Below are positions 46,310 through 57,821 of a stretch of DNA of 64,000 nt, in pieces. The DNA comes from Pictodentalium vernedei (taxonomy: Eukaryota; Mollusca; Scaphopoda; Dentaliida; Dentaliidae), in NCBI GenBank assembly GCA_031216915.1, contig CM062289.1, positions 24,819,533-24,883,532 on the forward strand, written 5' to 3'. Every line of letters begins with the position of its first letter. Positions within the stretch are counted from its first letter, which is position 1. The notes beneath the pieces are model-generated. The model did not search any database. It was not told where the DNA came from and saw only the letters and a list, made by a program, of their open reading frames with translations. A program made the translations under genes and the position numbers.

Positions 46310-46482
46310 CAGGGCTCGATTTAATCGCATAATTTTGATTAGCAATTTACTATTCACTTGGGAGAATTGATGAGAAGTTTATTCCTGAAGCACTTCAGAC
46401 AGCTTCAGATAGATATTATTGAAAAGCCAAATTCTGATATTGACAAGCAAACTGCTCTTGTATTCAGTTAAATCGAGCCCTG
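46310..46482. mobile_element. CAGGGCTCGATTTAA MITE, copy 2
   Basis: Termini CAGGGCTCGATTTAA and TTAAATCGAGCCCTG. Same family as 34001-34164. No clear target duplication. Confidence 0.75.
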
Positions 46483-46618
46483 TAACTCCAATATTTGTAA
46501 GGCTTTATGAGCTCAGCTTTGGCAAAGCCAAATTTGAGGTATTGTCATGGCCATCGTCCGTCCATCCGTCGTGCCGTCAACACGGCTCGGGCTAGAGGCT
46601 GTATTTATGAACCGATCT

Positions 46619-47078
46619 TTACGAAAGTGGGGTTATGGGAACAACAACAAATCGGTCCCGATGCTAGTCCAAACTTGGACCTGCTGTCCGTACTATAATT
46701 TTGAGGGTTGGTACGTCCTACAGGACCAAACTTGGAACCATAGTCAGTAATATAATTTTTAGGGTTGGTACGTCCTGTGGGACGTACCAACCCCAAAATT
46801 ATATTACTGTCTGTGGGTCCAAGTTTGGACTAGACTGAAGCCGATGAATTAAAATGAATTTACCAAAGAACGTTCCTGCTTATGTTTCCTTTCTGTAATA
46901 AGTTTCTCGAAATTTCGAACATGATATCTATGCATTCCCTCGTCAGTTGTTAAAATTGGATCTTAGTCCGAAGTTCCGAACATTGAGAACATTGAGAAGT
47001 GATCTGCCATTCTGACTTGTCATAATTTTCTCACTTTCGCACTTTGGGTTTCCGTTCGACTGTACAAGACTGGAGAAA
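46619..47078. repeat. Copy 2 of the 0.4 kb direct repeat
   Basis: Near-identical to 41905-42314. Here the GGGTTGGTACGTCCT motif occurs three times, two on the plus and one on the minus strand, around 46706-46795. Confidence 0.8.
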
Positions 47079-47321
47079 ACTATGAAGACATAAGAAATTG
47101 GACTCTTTTAAAGTTTTCTTTAGGGTTTTCAGTACTCATCAGCAAATTGTCACCAAGTCCAGCTGGTTTAATACCCAAAAGAAGCAGAACAGTGAAATGA
47201 TCCCCACATGATCGCACTAGCAGGCATTTTCCCTTACTTAAATAAATTAAAAAAAAAATGCACATCATTAGTATTGCTAATTAGGGGCCTAAAGTTTTTT
47301 TTGTTTTGTTTTTTTTTGCAG

Positions 47322-47788
47322 AATCATATGATAAAGTAAGGAGAAAACTGAAGGTGGCTGAAGTGGAATCTGAGGGGGGGCGCGGTGGCTCAGTTGGTAG
47401 AGGTGCAGGCTGCAAGCCGAGAGGTCCTCGGTTCGAATCCCACCTGCGGCAACCGCGTTGTGTCCTTGGGCAAGACACTTCACCCCGATTGCCTACATGG
47501 GGGCACGATGACGCTGTGTACTGAGGCGTACTGCACGTCGATGGTGCGCATGTCTTCAACCAATCTAACCCTGCCTGTGCTGCGGTGCAGAGTTCAGAGT
47601 TACGATGTTGGAGAGCTGACAGCTGCTCGTCGTTGCTCGGTGGTTCTCTCCGGGTACTCCGGCTTCCTCCACCCGTAAAACTGTCACGGTCACGATTAGC
47701 CATTGTGCATAAGTATGTGACCTTAAACACCAATAAATAATAATAAATAATAATAGTGGAATCTGAGTTACAGACAGCTGCGTCCAGT
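47322..47788 (+). pseudogene. Accessory transposon protein, exon 2, split by a SINE
   Basis: A strong 3' splice site (TTTTTTTTTGCAG at 47309-47321) is followed by an open segment reading ESYDKVRRKLKVAEVESE. At 47375 a SINE begins. After it, at 47755, the sequence AGTGGAATCTGAG is repeated and the reading continues as LQTAASSG. I recall a YEKARKKL-AEETSD segment at this place in DUF4806-type proteins, which links it to the exon at 46094. Confidence 0.5.
47375..47754 (+). mobile_element. tRNA-headed SINE, young copy
   Basis: A perfect 13-bp duplication AGTGGAATCTGAG flanks it (47362-47374, 47755-47767). The head has box A-like TGGCTCAGTTGGTAGAGG and box B-like GGTTCGAATCC. A conserved core follows, GTGTCCTTGGGCAAGACACT, then a body with GGCACGATGACGCTGTGTAC and a tail with GATTAGCCATTGTGCATAAG and TAAA repeats. 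It lies in an exon of the accessory gene, so that gene was already dead or died by it. Confidence 0.9.
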
Positions 47789-48960
47789 GGGCGTGGCAAA
47801 AAATTTTGAAAGTGGGTCACGCTCATATCTCAAGCATAGTGTGATGCATGGACCTGGGACCAACACCAAATGTATCGACACTGGATGGAGGTTCAAAATA
47901 TGGGTCAAGGTCACTGAGGTCATCCAGGGGTCATTGAGTGCATTTTTCAGAATTTTCAGGAAATCACATTTTTTGACCCCCAATGCATTCCTGAAGTCCA
48001 TCCATGCATTTTTACATGGGAAAAGGTGGGCGTGACCAAAAAGTTTGAAAAGTGTGTCACGCTCATATCTCAAACATGATATGACATATGAACCTGGGAC
48101 TAACAGCAAATAAATCTAAACTCAATGGAGATTCAAAATATGGGTCAAAGTCACTGAGGTCATCAAAGGGTCATTGAGTGCATTTTTCAGAATTGCTGAA
48201 AATCACATTTTTAGACCCCCTTTATGCATTCCCAAAGTCCATAAACGCATTTTGACACAAAAAGTGGGCGTGGCCAAACATTTTGTTAGTGGGTCGCGGT
48301 CATACCTGAATCATGGTATGACGAATGGACCTGGAACCAACACCAAATGCGTTGATACTCGATGGAGGTTCGAAATATGGGTCAAGGTCAATGAGGTCAC
48401 CCAATGGTCATTGAATGCATTTTCCAGAATTGCTGGAAATCACATTTTTCCATTTCTTAATGCATTGCCACAGTTCATACATGTATTTTTATTCTTAAAA
48501 CATTTCAAATGGGAAACAATTTTTGCTCTAAACACACATGGGCATCGATCAGACCTCGATATTTTGCCACTGCCAGTGGGCCCTCAGGAGGCTCTTGGAG
48601 CCTTAGTCCTTTTTACGTGTATATTCAAACATTACTGAATTGTTTAAATCACAAGATATTTCAAGATGTCCTATATACCTTAACATTTTTTAGCTAATGT
48701 GAATATTTGATAGCATCACAAATATGGCAGATCTGGAATTGGTAGATCCAACATTTTTAAAGTGGTTTATGTTCTTACTTCAGGCTTGGTATGACAAATA
48801 GACTTGGGACCTACATCAAATGAGACGAAACTTGCTAGAGGTTCAAAATATGGTTCATTTCAATGCGGTCAATAGATGTCAATAAGTGCATATTTTTCAG
48901 AGCTATTAGGAATCACTCATAATAACTAATGCAGTTCTGAATATTGTACATGTATGCCAT
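47789..48960 (+). repeat. About 239-bp tandem repeat, four copies
   Basis: GGGCGTG starts at 47789, 48028 and 48266, with a diverged fourth copy from about 48700. Each has ATGGGTCAAGGTCACTGAGG, so AGGTCA half-sites recur at the repeat period. Overlapping ORFs on both strands are by-products. Confidence 0.85.
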
Positions 48961-49958
48961 CATTCAAATAAGTGACAGAGCAAAAAAATGTCCATTTCTG
49001 ATTCCTTTATCGAACCATTTGAATGCTGTGCATTGATGCCTTTCCAGTTTCTAAAAATTTATCTGATCCCTGAATGAATATCTGTCAATACTGTTAACGA
49101 AAATCCACTTCTGATTTGTTTAAAAATATTTTACTCCCGAAAATAAGCCTCCATAAATTTTCTTTCCATATAGTTTTTTCTTGACACTTTAACCCTTTTC
49201 ACACAGACTAGAATTTACTGGGTGCAGTAAAATATGTTTCTCCAGTTAGATGTATTTTAGCGTGATCAGACACTGGAGCATCCTAAGTTACAAAGTATAC
49301 CTCACCTTGTTCAATGCCGACAAAATATTCTACTTGCAATGACAACTTCCATTCAGTTTGTAGCTAGCTAGGCCCAATTGATGTTTATGATGCACAGGGA
49401 AATTGTATCTCCTACTTCGCAACGTAAGAGACAATATGGTGACATTTTTCTGGGGATCAATCGACTGTAGCCAACGGACACTCTAATCTCTGTACCACCC
49501 AATGCGCATACATGAGTTGCCGGTTCTTTGCATGTTACAAGTATAACTGTGCACTCGCACCAACAGAGCAGAATGTCTATCCCTTCTTGTCTTCACTCCA
49601 CGTATAATAGTGCGTCCACCACCTGCCAAGCAAAATTCAACATGTATACAGTAGTTGCTTGGATCTCGATAGCTGAAACAAAGAGAATGTTGCAGTCGCA
49701 TGTCCTTCTATAAAATTACTTGTTTTCGTATGAAAGTTTAATGTGTGTTATTCCATTGATAGATTTTGGTGAAAAATAATAACAAAGATAGCTTGATCAT
49801 TGTCAAAATTCTAAGTGATGATATAATTATTATAATATAAATGTAAGCCTGGAAAATGACGTAAAATTTACATTATGATGGAATATGCAGATTGTTTTGT
49901 GTATTTTGCATAAGAACAAACACCATTCTACAATAGTGCAAATAATTTCCTCCAGTAA
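48961..49958. other. Region upstream of the recombinase gene
   Basis: No repeat or ORF recognised. A promoter or an upstream exon may lie here; TTTTCACCTTCTAG at 49971-49984 is a possible 3' splice site. Confidence 0.35.
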
Positions 49959-51627
49959 ATGTACAGCCAATTTTCACCTTCTAGTGGTATTGCAAAAAAA
50001 AGAAATGAAAATTCAGAAATAAACATGCCTTTATTTCAGAAACCTGACAGATTCTGTACATTTTGCAAGAAAACTGTGAAAGGAGGAAAATTAAAGAGAC
50101 ACATAATAAGGAAGCACAAGTCAACGTCGGAAGTAATGGAAATTTTAAAGAGACCAAAACACATACAAGACTGTTTCTTCGACCAGAAAAGAAGGGAGGG
50201 AATTTTTGAATACAATGTGAAAATAAAAAGAGATGCAGAAAATGACATGAGGGAACGCACACCAAAAGCAAAAGACAACCTTAGACTATGCCTGGAATAC
50301 AAGGGATTTTTTTCAAACAAATATTTCTCCAAACACAAATGCACTGCTAAACATTTACAGAAACTCCCAATCAAGCCAAATCTAATAAAGAAGAATACTT
50401 CAAAAATTGATGAAGATGAGGAATTTTTATCACTATTGAATAGATTTAGAGATGGAGAAGTGGGCGATCTCTGTCGGTCTGAACATGTCATCAAACTGAT
50501 TGGTTATAGACACTTTAATCTTAGAAGACATGAAAAAGGCATCCAGGATGAGGTACGAAAAGAAGTAATGAATGAAATGAGAACTTTATCAAGACTATTT
50601 TTAGAATTCAAATCTCAAATTGCAGAAGATGTGAGCGTTGAATCAATGTTTACAAGGGATTATTTGCTGGAATTACAAGAAGCCATCAACAAGCTTTCCA
50701 GTGTGAACGAGGCGAACAAATCACTAGGAAAAGACGAAAAACATGGGCTTAAGCTCTTGATTGATGCAGTTATATTACGTTCTATCAAGAGTTTGTTAGG
50801 TTACTTTGTGGAGACAAAACAAGATGAAAAATACAGAGAGCTCAAGTTGTTCAAAACAGGATACCAGCATAGGGCTCCAAAGATGTACGCTAAGGCAAGA
50901 TACCAATGCCGAAAAAACTCATTAGAAAAGTCCAGACATTCTAAAAATTTAGCAAAGAAAAGTGACCTCCAAACTTTAAGAAACTTCATCTCATGTGAAT
51001 TAACAGAAACAGTAAAATATTTTTCAATCAAGAAATACACATGGCTAAGATCATTACTAATTGGTAGAGTGACGTTATTCAATGCTAGAAGAGGGGATGA
51101 ACCATCAAGGATGCTATGTTCTGAGTTCCATGAAGCAATGAGTAATACATGGTTCTCAGAAGATATGATTGAAAATATCAGGGATGATGCAGAAAAATTT
51201 CTTGTTGGGCAATATAAACTGGCTTATTTGAAAGGAAAGGGGAAGAAGTATGTTCCAGTGCTTATTCCAAATGACTGTCTCCAAGGTTTGGAACTTTTGA
51301 TGGAAACAAGGAGAGAGTTTGGGATTACAGAGGAGAATCCACACCTCTTTGCTTCCAAGGCACCAAATGGACATTCCTCGGGATGGCTTGCTTTAAGTGA
51401 CATCTGTAAGCAAGCGGGAATTGATGTACCCATCCACGTTACAGCTACAAAAGTGCGACACTGGTTATCTACTGTGTATGCAAGTTTGGACATGAGTCCA
51501 CAGGAACAAAGGATTTTCCTGGAGCATATGGGTCACGAAAAGGAAATCAACAAAGACAATTACCAAGCACCATTAAGCCTGCAGCATGTAAAAGTAATGG
51601 GGAAAATGCTTCATACAGCAGAAACAG
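49959..51627 (+). CDS. Tyrosine-recombinase-like protein, exon 1 (five-exon gene, about 703 codons)
   Basis: This exon gives the first 556 codons of a gene that I assemble as 49959-51627, 53891-54004, 56947-57003, 59409-59501 and 60168-60346 (stop). The summed length, 2,112 nt, divides by three and all four junctions are phase 1. Residues 33-53 form a C2H2 finger (C33, C36, H48, H53). A second finger-like segment (RLCLEYKGFFSNKYFSKHKC) has Tyr where a second Cys is expected. The recombinase fold shows FNARRGDEPSRM (R377/R378), ATKVRHWLST (R500) and MGHEKEINKDNY (H526, nucleophile candidate Y535), i.e. the Arg, Arg, His and Tyr boxes. An unspliced reading runs on to 51740 but crosses the donor ACAG|GTAATA. 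The first Met is uncertain: an acceptor at 49983-49984 would move the start to 50025 or to an upstream exon. It could be an autonomous Crypton-like element or a host gene derived from one; no TIRs are expected for Cryptons. Confidence 0.8.
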
Positions 51628-51779
51628 GTAATAATTTGACAAGTAAATTGAATATTAGAATTTACGTTAAAAGATTTTCTGTTCTCCATTCTCAACACCA
51701 ATTGTTACTGATAAGGCACCGTAGACAGCCCTCAAAATAAAGATATTTTTTGCTACGGATTTCATCTTCAACAGCATAA

Positions 51780-52540
51780 TGCTACAGCAATTTTATAGCG
51801 TTTTCCAAAATGAAATTCAACCATTATTCCAGCGCCTTCCCATTACTAATAGCTTGATTCTCCTCGATATCATCAGTTACTTATCCCATGTGAATAAAAT
51901 CACAACATATAACATGCTATGTATTTATTATGACACAATAAATAAATTACAGATTTGTTTTTAATAGGTTTGAGGACGATTTGTATCACCTACGAATGAA
52001 GTAGATTACAGCTGTTTTCAGTAATAAGAGGAGGGGCTTGTTTGGATAATACAAATGCAAGAATTTAAATTATTTCTCTCAGAAGCTCATCCAATCCGTC
52101 TGAACGGTTTCTGAGAAAGAATTTAATATTCATGTATGAAAGAGTACGTTTAGTTATAGCCTGCTGTTGAGATCATAGAGAAAAACGTGTCAGCTACAGT
52201 GTTAATCAAGATTACATTACCATCTTTGCTATAGTTTATGCCAGTCAGTCTTTGATACAATCTATGGCAATCAGTATTTCATGATTACAAAACCAAAAAG
52301 GTTTTACAAAATTATTTCAATTTCATTTTGGACTTAAGGTCGCATTCAGTGGCATGGCTGCGTAGTGCTCACAACAGAGGGATAAAGTTAAATGTAGCCA
52401 ACTGCTGACCCCTCTGCTGTCCATTTCAGTGGACTTCTGCCTCATGTGTTGGTAACCGGGTCCTGTTCAACTAGAATGGCTGATCTATTCCACAGCAGTT
52501 GAGATGCCTAACCAAACGTCCCGGGGCTTCCACTGGAAAC
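51780..52540. other. Intron 1, first part
   Basis: No recognisable feature apart from short A/T-rich tracts. Confidence 0.4.
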
Positions 52541-52955
52541 ATTGCTCAGTACCATGAGCTTGTCAACAACAATATAGTTCTCAGATGAAACAAAATTTCA
52601 TTACTGGATCATGAAGCAACGTCAGACAAAGCAAAGTGGAAACTTATTGCTCAGTACCATGAGCTTGTCAACATCAATATAGTTCCCAGATGAAACACAA
52701 TTTCATTACTGGATCATGAAGCAACGTCAGACAAAGCAAAGTGGAAACTTATTGCTCAGTTCCATGAGCTTGTCAACATCAATATAGTTCTCAGATGAAA
52801 CACAATTTCATTACTGGATCATGAAGCAACGTCAGACAAAGCAAAGTGGAAACTTAATGCTCAGTACCATGAGCTTGTCAACATCAATATAGTTCCCAGA
52901 TGAAACACAATTTCATTACTGGATCATGAAGCAACGTCAGACAAAGCAAAGAACG
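52535..52955. repeat. 105-bp tandem repeat, four copies
   Basis: TGCTCAGTACCATGAGCTTG (and variants) starts at 52543, 52648, 52753 and 52858. Each copy has TTTCATTACTGGATCATGAA. A diverged single monomer lies at about 55220-55350 in intron 2. Confidence 0.9.
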
Positions 52956-53039
52956 AAGCATACTAGAATTTGAGACTTCCAGCATTTCATTTTCTCTCTA
53001 CATAAAAAGTCGGCAAAAGGTCAAGTCAGGTTGCACACC

Positions 53040-53600
53040 AACTCAGACGGAGGGGGGCGGGGGTATACTGGATTGCATGCATCTGTCTGCTTGTCTGTCT
53101 GTCCGTCCATTCACTTAAAGATAACTTTTCCAATACTTCATGTATTGTTATAAAATTGGGTAATAAATATACCTAACATTCTTAATGGCATATTCATGCA
53201 CGATTTTTGGACCTTTGTATGATGAAGAAATGTCAAATTTGCATATATATTTTGCTACAACTTCCAGGCCACATTACAGGTTCGAAACCATTTGCTTCCC
53301 CATCTCAAATTCCGGAAGGGTGAGGGTGGGGTTGTTATACTTGATTAGTTGCATACATCTTGTGTGTCTTTTCATCTGTTTGTCCATTCATCCAGAAGTT
53401 TAAAATGTTTCTATAACTTCAACATTTCATGTAGTGTCATAAAATTTGTAAGTATTTTCTATATCATAAATCTAACATTCTTTATGGCATGCTGTGCTGT
53501 CCATATATTTCAACAGAGTTGTAGTCCCTTAAATATGGCTCGGCCCCAGGCAAGGTGCTAGCGACGGGGTACACCTGGGGTATTAACACAATTAGCCGAG
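53040..53600. repeat. Invertebrate-type degenerate repeat in intron 1
   Basis: Two diverged blocks with GGGGGTATACTGGATTGCAT / GGGGTTGTTATACTTGATTA followed by TCTGTTTGTCCATTCAT motifs at about 53050 and 53330. A GACGGGGTACACC motif closes the region. Confidence 0.5.
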
Positions 53601-53890
53601 TTCCTTTATACGTGCATATGCCTCATTAGGAGAGTCCCATGATCCCAGAGAGTCCATTGTCTTGAGAGACCATATCTTCATGGACGCAATATCATGTGAA
53701 CTCTCTATTTGATCTCATGAGAGACCACTTATCTTACAACTGAGAGACCATTTTTGTATGGTTCTACTGTACAAAGTGAAAAATTGTTAGTGTTGGTATT
53801 TAAAGGAATTAGAATTTTAAATTAATCTTATAATTTTATAATAAAAAGTACAATCATAGTTACTTACTATGTAAATATATTATTTTTCAG

Positions 53891-54004
53891 GAGCCAGCAC
53901 TTCCACTTTTCAGCAAGAAGGCAGCAAGAAAGGTTCAAGAGAAAAGCCTTCAACTGAACCAGTCCATTGTGTTGGGATGTTAGATAATGCAGATGCTGCA
54001 GAAA
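53891..54004 (+). CDS. Recombinase gene, exon 2
   Basis: Acceptor ATTTTTCAG|GAGCC, donor GCAGAAA|GTATAT, phase 1 in and out, 114 nt open. It encodes a Ser/Thr/Lys-rich linker (STFQQEGSKKGSREKPSTEP). Intron 1 (2,263 bp) contains the 105-bp tandem array. Confidence 0.6.
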
Positions 54005-54099
54005 GTATATTTATTTGTAAACTAAAAGGTTTTAAAACTTCGTCCCCCACAGGTTTGTTTGCACTCTGTCCACCTGTCTGTCACTCAGTCATGACCTGT

Positions 54100-54450
54100 T
54101 ACCATATGTGTCAGTGGTTACAGTATTGAACTTCAAACTGAGATGACCAAGGTTCAATTCCCCAGGGGTTACTGCGTTGTGTCCTTGGGAAAGGCATTTA
54201 CTCCCTATTGCCTGTTTGGTGGCGCGGTGGTTCTGTGTACTAAGGCGTAGTACACATCGATAGTGCACCTGCCTTCAACTAATGCTAACCCTGCTTGTAT
54301 GGAGTTAGTACGTTGGAGAGTCTGACAGTTGCTCACCATTGCTCGGTAGTTCTCAACGGGTACTCCGGCTTCCTACAACTGTAAAACTTTCTGACACAAC
54401 GTAACCCAGACTGTTGAAAGTGTTGTTAAACTCAAATGAATAAATACCAT
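54100..54450 (+). mobile_element. Old SINE copy of the tRNA-headed family
   Basis: Has the core TGTGTCCTTGGGAAAGGCAT, the body CTGTGTACTAAGGCGTAGTA and a differing tail (CAACGTAACCCAGACTGTTG, AATAAATA). The head is diverged (GGTTCAATTCCCC). No clear duplication. Confidence 0.65.
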
Positions 54451-54785
54451 ACCACCTGTATCTCCAAGTCGCTTTGATACTTTTGATTCAAATTTTGAAC
54501 CTTGGCCTGACATTACGTAGAATTGATGAACGCCATTTTTTTTTTTTAACAAATTGCCGGTTGATGGCCATTTTTGAAGGACATTGCGTGCTATTAGTTA
54601 TCTGCCCCTAAAACATCTAAATGAACTTTCTGATTTTAATAATTTTTATTTTGGGGGAGTAAGAGCATAAAATAAATAAAATATCATACGGGTCTTTTTC
54701 TTGCTCGTACATTATTCTAATTAGACAAATTAGAATTTCTTTAGTCATATCTGTATATATTGTGTTAGCGAGTCCTGTTATCCTC

Positions 54786-54826
54786 TTCATAGAAACCGCA
54801 TATAGGATCAAGCCTATATGCGGTTT
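54786..54826. repeat. Hairpin GAAACCGCATATAGG
   Basis: GAAACCGCATATAGG - ATCAA - CCTATATGCGGTTTC, perfect arms. A related half occurs at 55827. Confidence 0.75.
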
Positions 54827-56238
54827 CAACGAGATCACCTGTATCTCTGAGGTGCTTTGCCACTTTTATTTCAAATTTTCAGGAATGATCATTATGTAAA
54901 ATTGATGCTCGTCAATATTTTTCGAAAAACAACATTTCTGATTTCAATAAGGTTTGGCATGGAGGTGTAGCAGAATATAAATAACATAGTTTACAGGTTT
55001 TTCAGTCATATTTGTACATGTGATTATGCGTTCTGTTGCCACCTTATCTCAGAGGCACTTCAAAGATGTTTCTAATTTTTACCAGTGATCAGACATTATA
55101 CAAAATTGATGCGTGTAATTTTTTTCAGATTTTGGTAAAAAGAATCATAGAGCATTTTTCCAAAATTTGCTGACACTGCTTTCCGTGGGGGGACTATTGT
55201 CTTATTGCGGGTAATCGGCATTGCACATATTTCTCGATGCCATGAGCTTGTCAAAATCAACCTAAAGAAGAGCATAGTACCCAGGTCAAAAATAATTTCG
55301 TCTTGGATCATGAAACTGTGCCACTCAATGCAAAGAACAAAGCATATTCGAATTTTAGATTTCTAGCATATTTTCTGTGGAAACAAAGTTGAGTCGTTTT
55401 TCCTTTATACATGTACATATTTGTTTGGGCCTCATTAGGAGATTTCCGTGGCTCAGGAATTTAAATCAACTTTGGTTTAGATCAAATTTGTGTCCAGGCA
55501 ATTGTGGCTTCTACCTCTCAGGTAACTGATTTATGCCCCTGCCTGGTACGGTTGTATCACAAACACAGAGGTTTGTAGTGACATATAATGTTTTTGAAGA
55601 CTGGCTCTTTGTCATAACTTTGTAGGATTCACTTTTTTAGCTTTAGCAAATCGGTTTCAAACAATTTACAAGAATGTTGGAACATTGACAGAAAATTACA
55701 ACAGAAGCAGTTTTTAACCCACCTTGGGGTTGCTCGAATTGTTTTTGTCCGGCGTGTGTCCAACCAACTGTCCCTAGGTGACTAAGTCTATCCATTAATT
55801 TGTAGCTTCCTCGTCACCTCTTCGTAGAAACTGCATATAGGATCAAGCCGAAGTTTTTCACACAAGTTACTACTGATCAAGGTCTAGTTGAAATCCTTCC
55901 AATTTGGTGCCAATCAGTAACCCAATATGGCAGTCATCTTAATTTTTTTTTTATCACTTCTAACAAACTATTTATTGAAGCAAGTCCAAATTTTGCATGC
56001 AAGTTCCTACTGATATCTAATTGTGCACCTGCAATTTTGGAGTCAGTTGGTAATCCAGTATGCTATCTACAGCAGCCATGTAGAAAATATTTGTATTGCG
56101 TCTCGTCATCTCTTCAGAAACTACCTGTCAGATCAAGCCAACATTTTATACATATGTTCATACAGATGTCGAGTTGTGCATTAGCTTTATTGCTGCCGAT
56201 AAGAATTCCAATATGGCCACCATGGCAGCCACCTTTAA

Positions 56239-56479
56239 CCCTTTACCCAACGCAGACGATATCAACATTTATTATTTTAAATATAATTTTTTTAAATTTT
56301 TCAAAAAATTTCAACAAAACCATATCATGTGACCCCTCGTTGGAACGAGCTCAATGAGCTCGTTCCAATGAGGGGTCACATGATATGGTTTTGTTGAAAT
56401 ATTTTTAAAAATTTAATGTTTTCAACCGCTCAATTTGCATATTACGCGGGCGGATGCGGGCGATTCGTTAGCTAAAGGG
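56239..56479. mobile_element. piggyBac-type MITE, copy 4, best preserved palindrome
   Basis: TTAA at 56235-56238 and 56480-56483. Termini CCCTTTACCCAACG and TAGCTAAAGGG. The centre is a long near-perfect palindrome around GAACGAGCTC/GAGCTCGTTC, extended by TGACCCCTC/GAGGGGTCA and ACCATATCATG/CATGATATGGT. It sits in intron 2 of the recombinase gene. Confidence 0.85.
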
Positions 56480-56511
56480 TTAAAAGAATAGCATGGGTGG
56501 TGATGTACTTC

Positions 56512-56577
56512 GTCCCTTGAGTGCAAGAAGGCTTTGCAATGCTAAAGCATTGCAAAGCCTTCTTGCACTCAAGGGAC
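56512..56577. repeat. Perfect 66-nt palindrome
   Basis: 32-bp arms around AA: GTCCCTTGAGTGCAAGAAGG and the next 12 nt are exactly mirrored in the right arm. No flanking TIRs seen. Confidence 0.9.
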
Positions 56578-56946
56578 AAATTTATCAATTTTTTTAACTT
56601 GGGTAAAATATCAGACATAAACCATTTAATTTTTTTTTTTTTTCAAGTTTAAATTGGTTATAAAAAGAGAACATGCGGCAGCCAAAATGACCATGCGGGA
56701 GGGCCTGAGAAACAGATTTTTTATTTTTTTAGGCCTTACATGTATTTTATCAAGATATTCTTAATTCAGTAATTATTTTTTCGATCGATGATCCTGTGAT
56801 CAAATCTTCTTAGTTTTTGGAGGCACTGTTTTAATAAAATATATGTGTTCCTTTTTCATTATTTATATGAATCAGATTATCAGACATAAGATATTTCCAC
56901 GTAGATTGCACGTAGATTGTATTATTTGATGTCGTTTGAATTGCAG

Positions 56947-57003
56947 ATCCAGCCGATGACAGGAAAATTAAAAATTCCAAAGCAAAGAGACTAAAAGCAC
57001 ATA
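56947..57003 (+). CDS. Recombinase gene, exon 3
   Basis: Acceptor AATTGCAG|ATCC, donor CACATA|GTAAGT, 57 nt, phase 1 to phase 1. It encodes a short basic segment (PADDRKIKNSKAKRLKAH). Confidence 0.6.
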
Positions 57004-57213
57004 GTAAGTTTGTTCTGACTTTGTAAATCAATGAAAACAATAAAGAATGCAACATTGCAGGAATTAATTCATTTAATATGTGGATACTTTTTGATTGAAA
57101 GTTTTCATAACAAGATTGTTACAACATGGTCTGCTCCCTCCACATCCCACACCTTTCAGAAGATATTAGCCATATATGCAGGTGTACTACTCAAAGTTTG
57201 CTAAGCACCAAGT

Positions 57214-57577
57214 TATTTATTTATTTATTTATGTTTAAGGTCACATATTTATGCACAATGGTCAATGGCTAATTATGACCGTGACAGTTTTACGGGTGGA
57301 GGTAGCCGGAGTACCCAGAGAGAACCACCGAGCAACGACGAGCAGCTGCCAGCTCCCCAACATCTCAACTCCGCACAGCAGCACAGGCAGGGTTAGATTG
57401 GTTGAAGACATGCGTACCATCGACGTGCAGTATGCCTTAGTACACGGCGTCATCGTGCCCCCATGCAGGCAATGCAGATGAAGTGTCTTGCCCAAGGACA
57501 CAACGCGGTTGCCGCAGGTGGGATTCGAACCGAGGACCTCTCGGCTTGCAGCCTGCACCTCTACCAACTGCGCTCCC
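57214..57577 (-). mobile_element. tRNA-headed SINE on the minus strand
   Basis: The perfect 14-bp duplication GCTAAGCACCAAGT flanks it (57200-57213, 57578-57591). Same head, core, body and tail as 47375-47754. Located in intron 3 of the recombinase gene, antisense to it. Confidence 0.9.
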
Positions 57578-57821
57578 GCTAAGCACCAAGTATATCCAAC
57601 TATCTTTTTTACGTTTTAGTTGAAATATTGTGATCAAAAGTGTACATATTTTTTTTATTTAATTATATCTTTAATGATTTAAGTATAGAAATTAAGATTT
57701 TATTAGTGTTTGACATTATTGTTTAGCTTTTGATACGATAACCATGGAAAATGGATATTACTGGTAAAAGAGTAAATTTTTCATATTTGCCAAAAACTTG
57801 ACGGAGCGAACTGGTATGGGT

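Noticed and set aside
47380..47452. tRNA gene
   Set aside because: Boxes A and B are present, but they belong to a SINE head; the same head recurs at 57214-57577 with body and tail.
47768..48638. Overlapping ORFs of 80-150 codons on both strands
   Set aside because: They are produced by a 239-bp tandem repeat that happens to be open in several frames.
51628..51740. The 593-codon ORF as the complete recombinase protein
   Set aside because: The last 37 codons lie behind a good splice donor, and the spliced product with four more exons fits the family's C-terminus better.
57251..57637. ORFs with HLRQPRCVLGQDT and similar sequences
   Set aside because: They are readings of the tRNA-headed SINE; identical peptides appear at 47289-47524 and they are not proteins.
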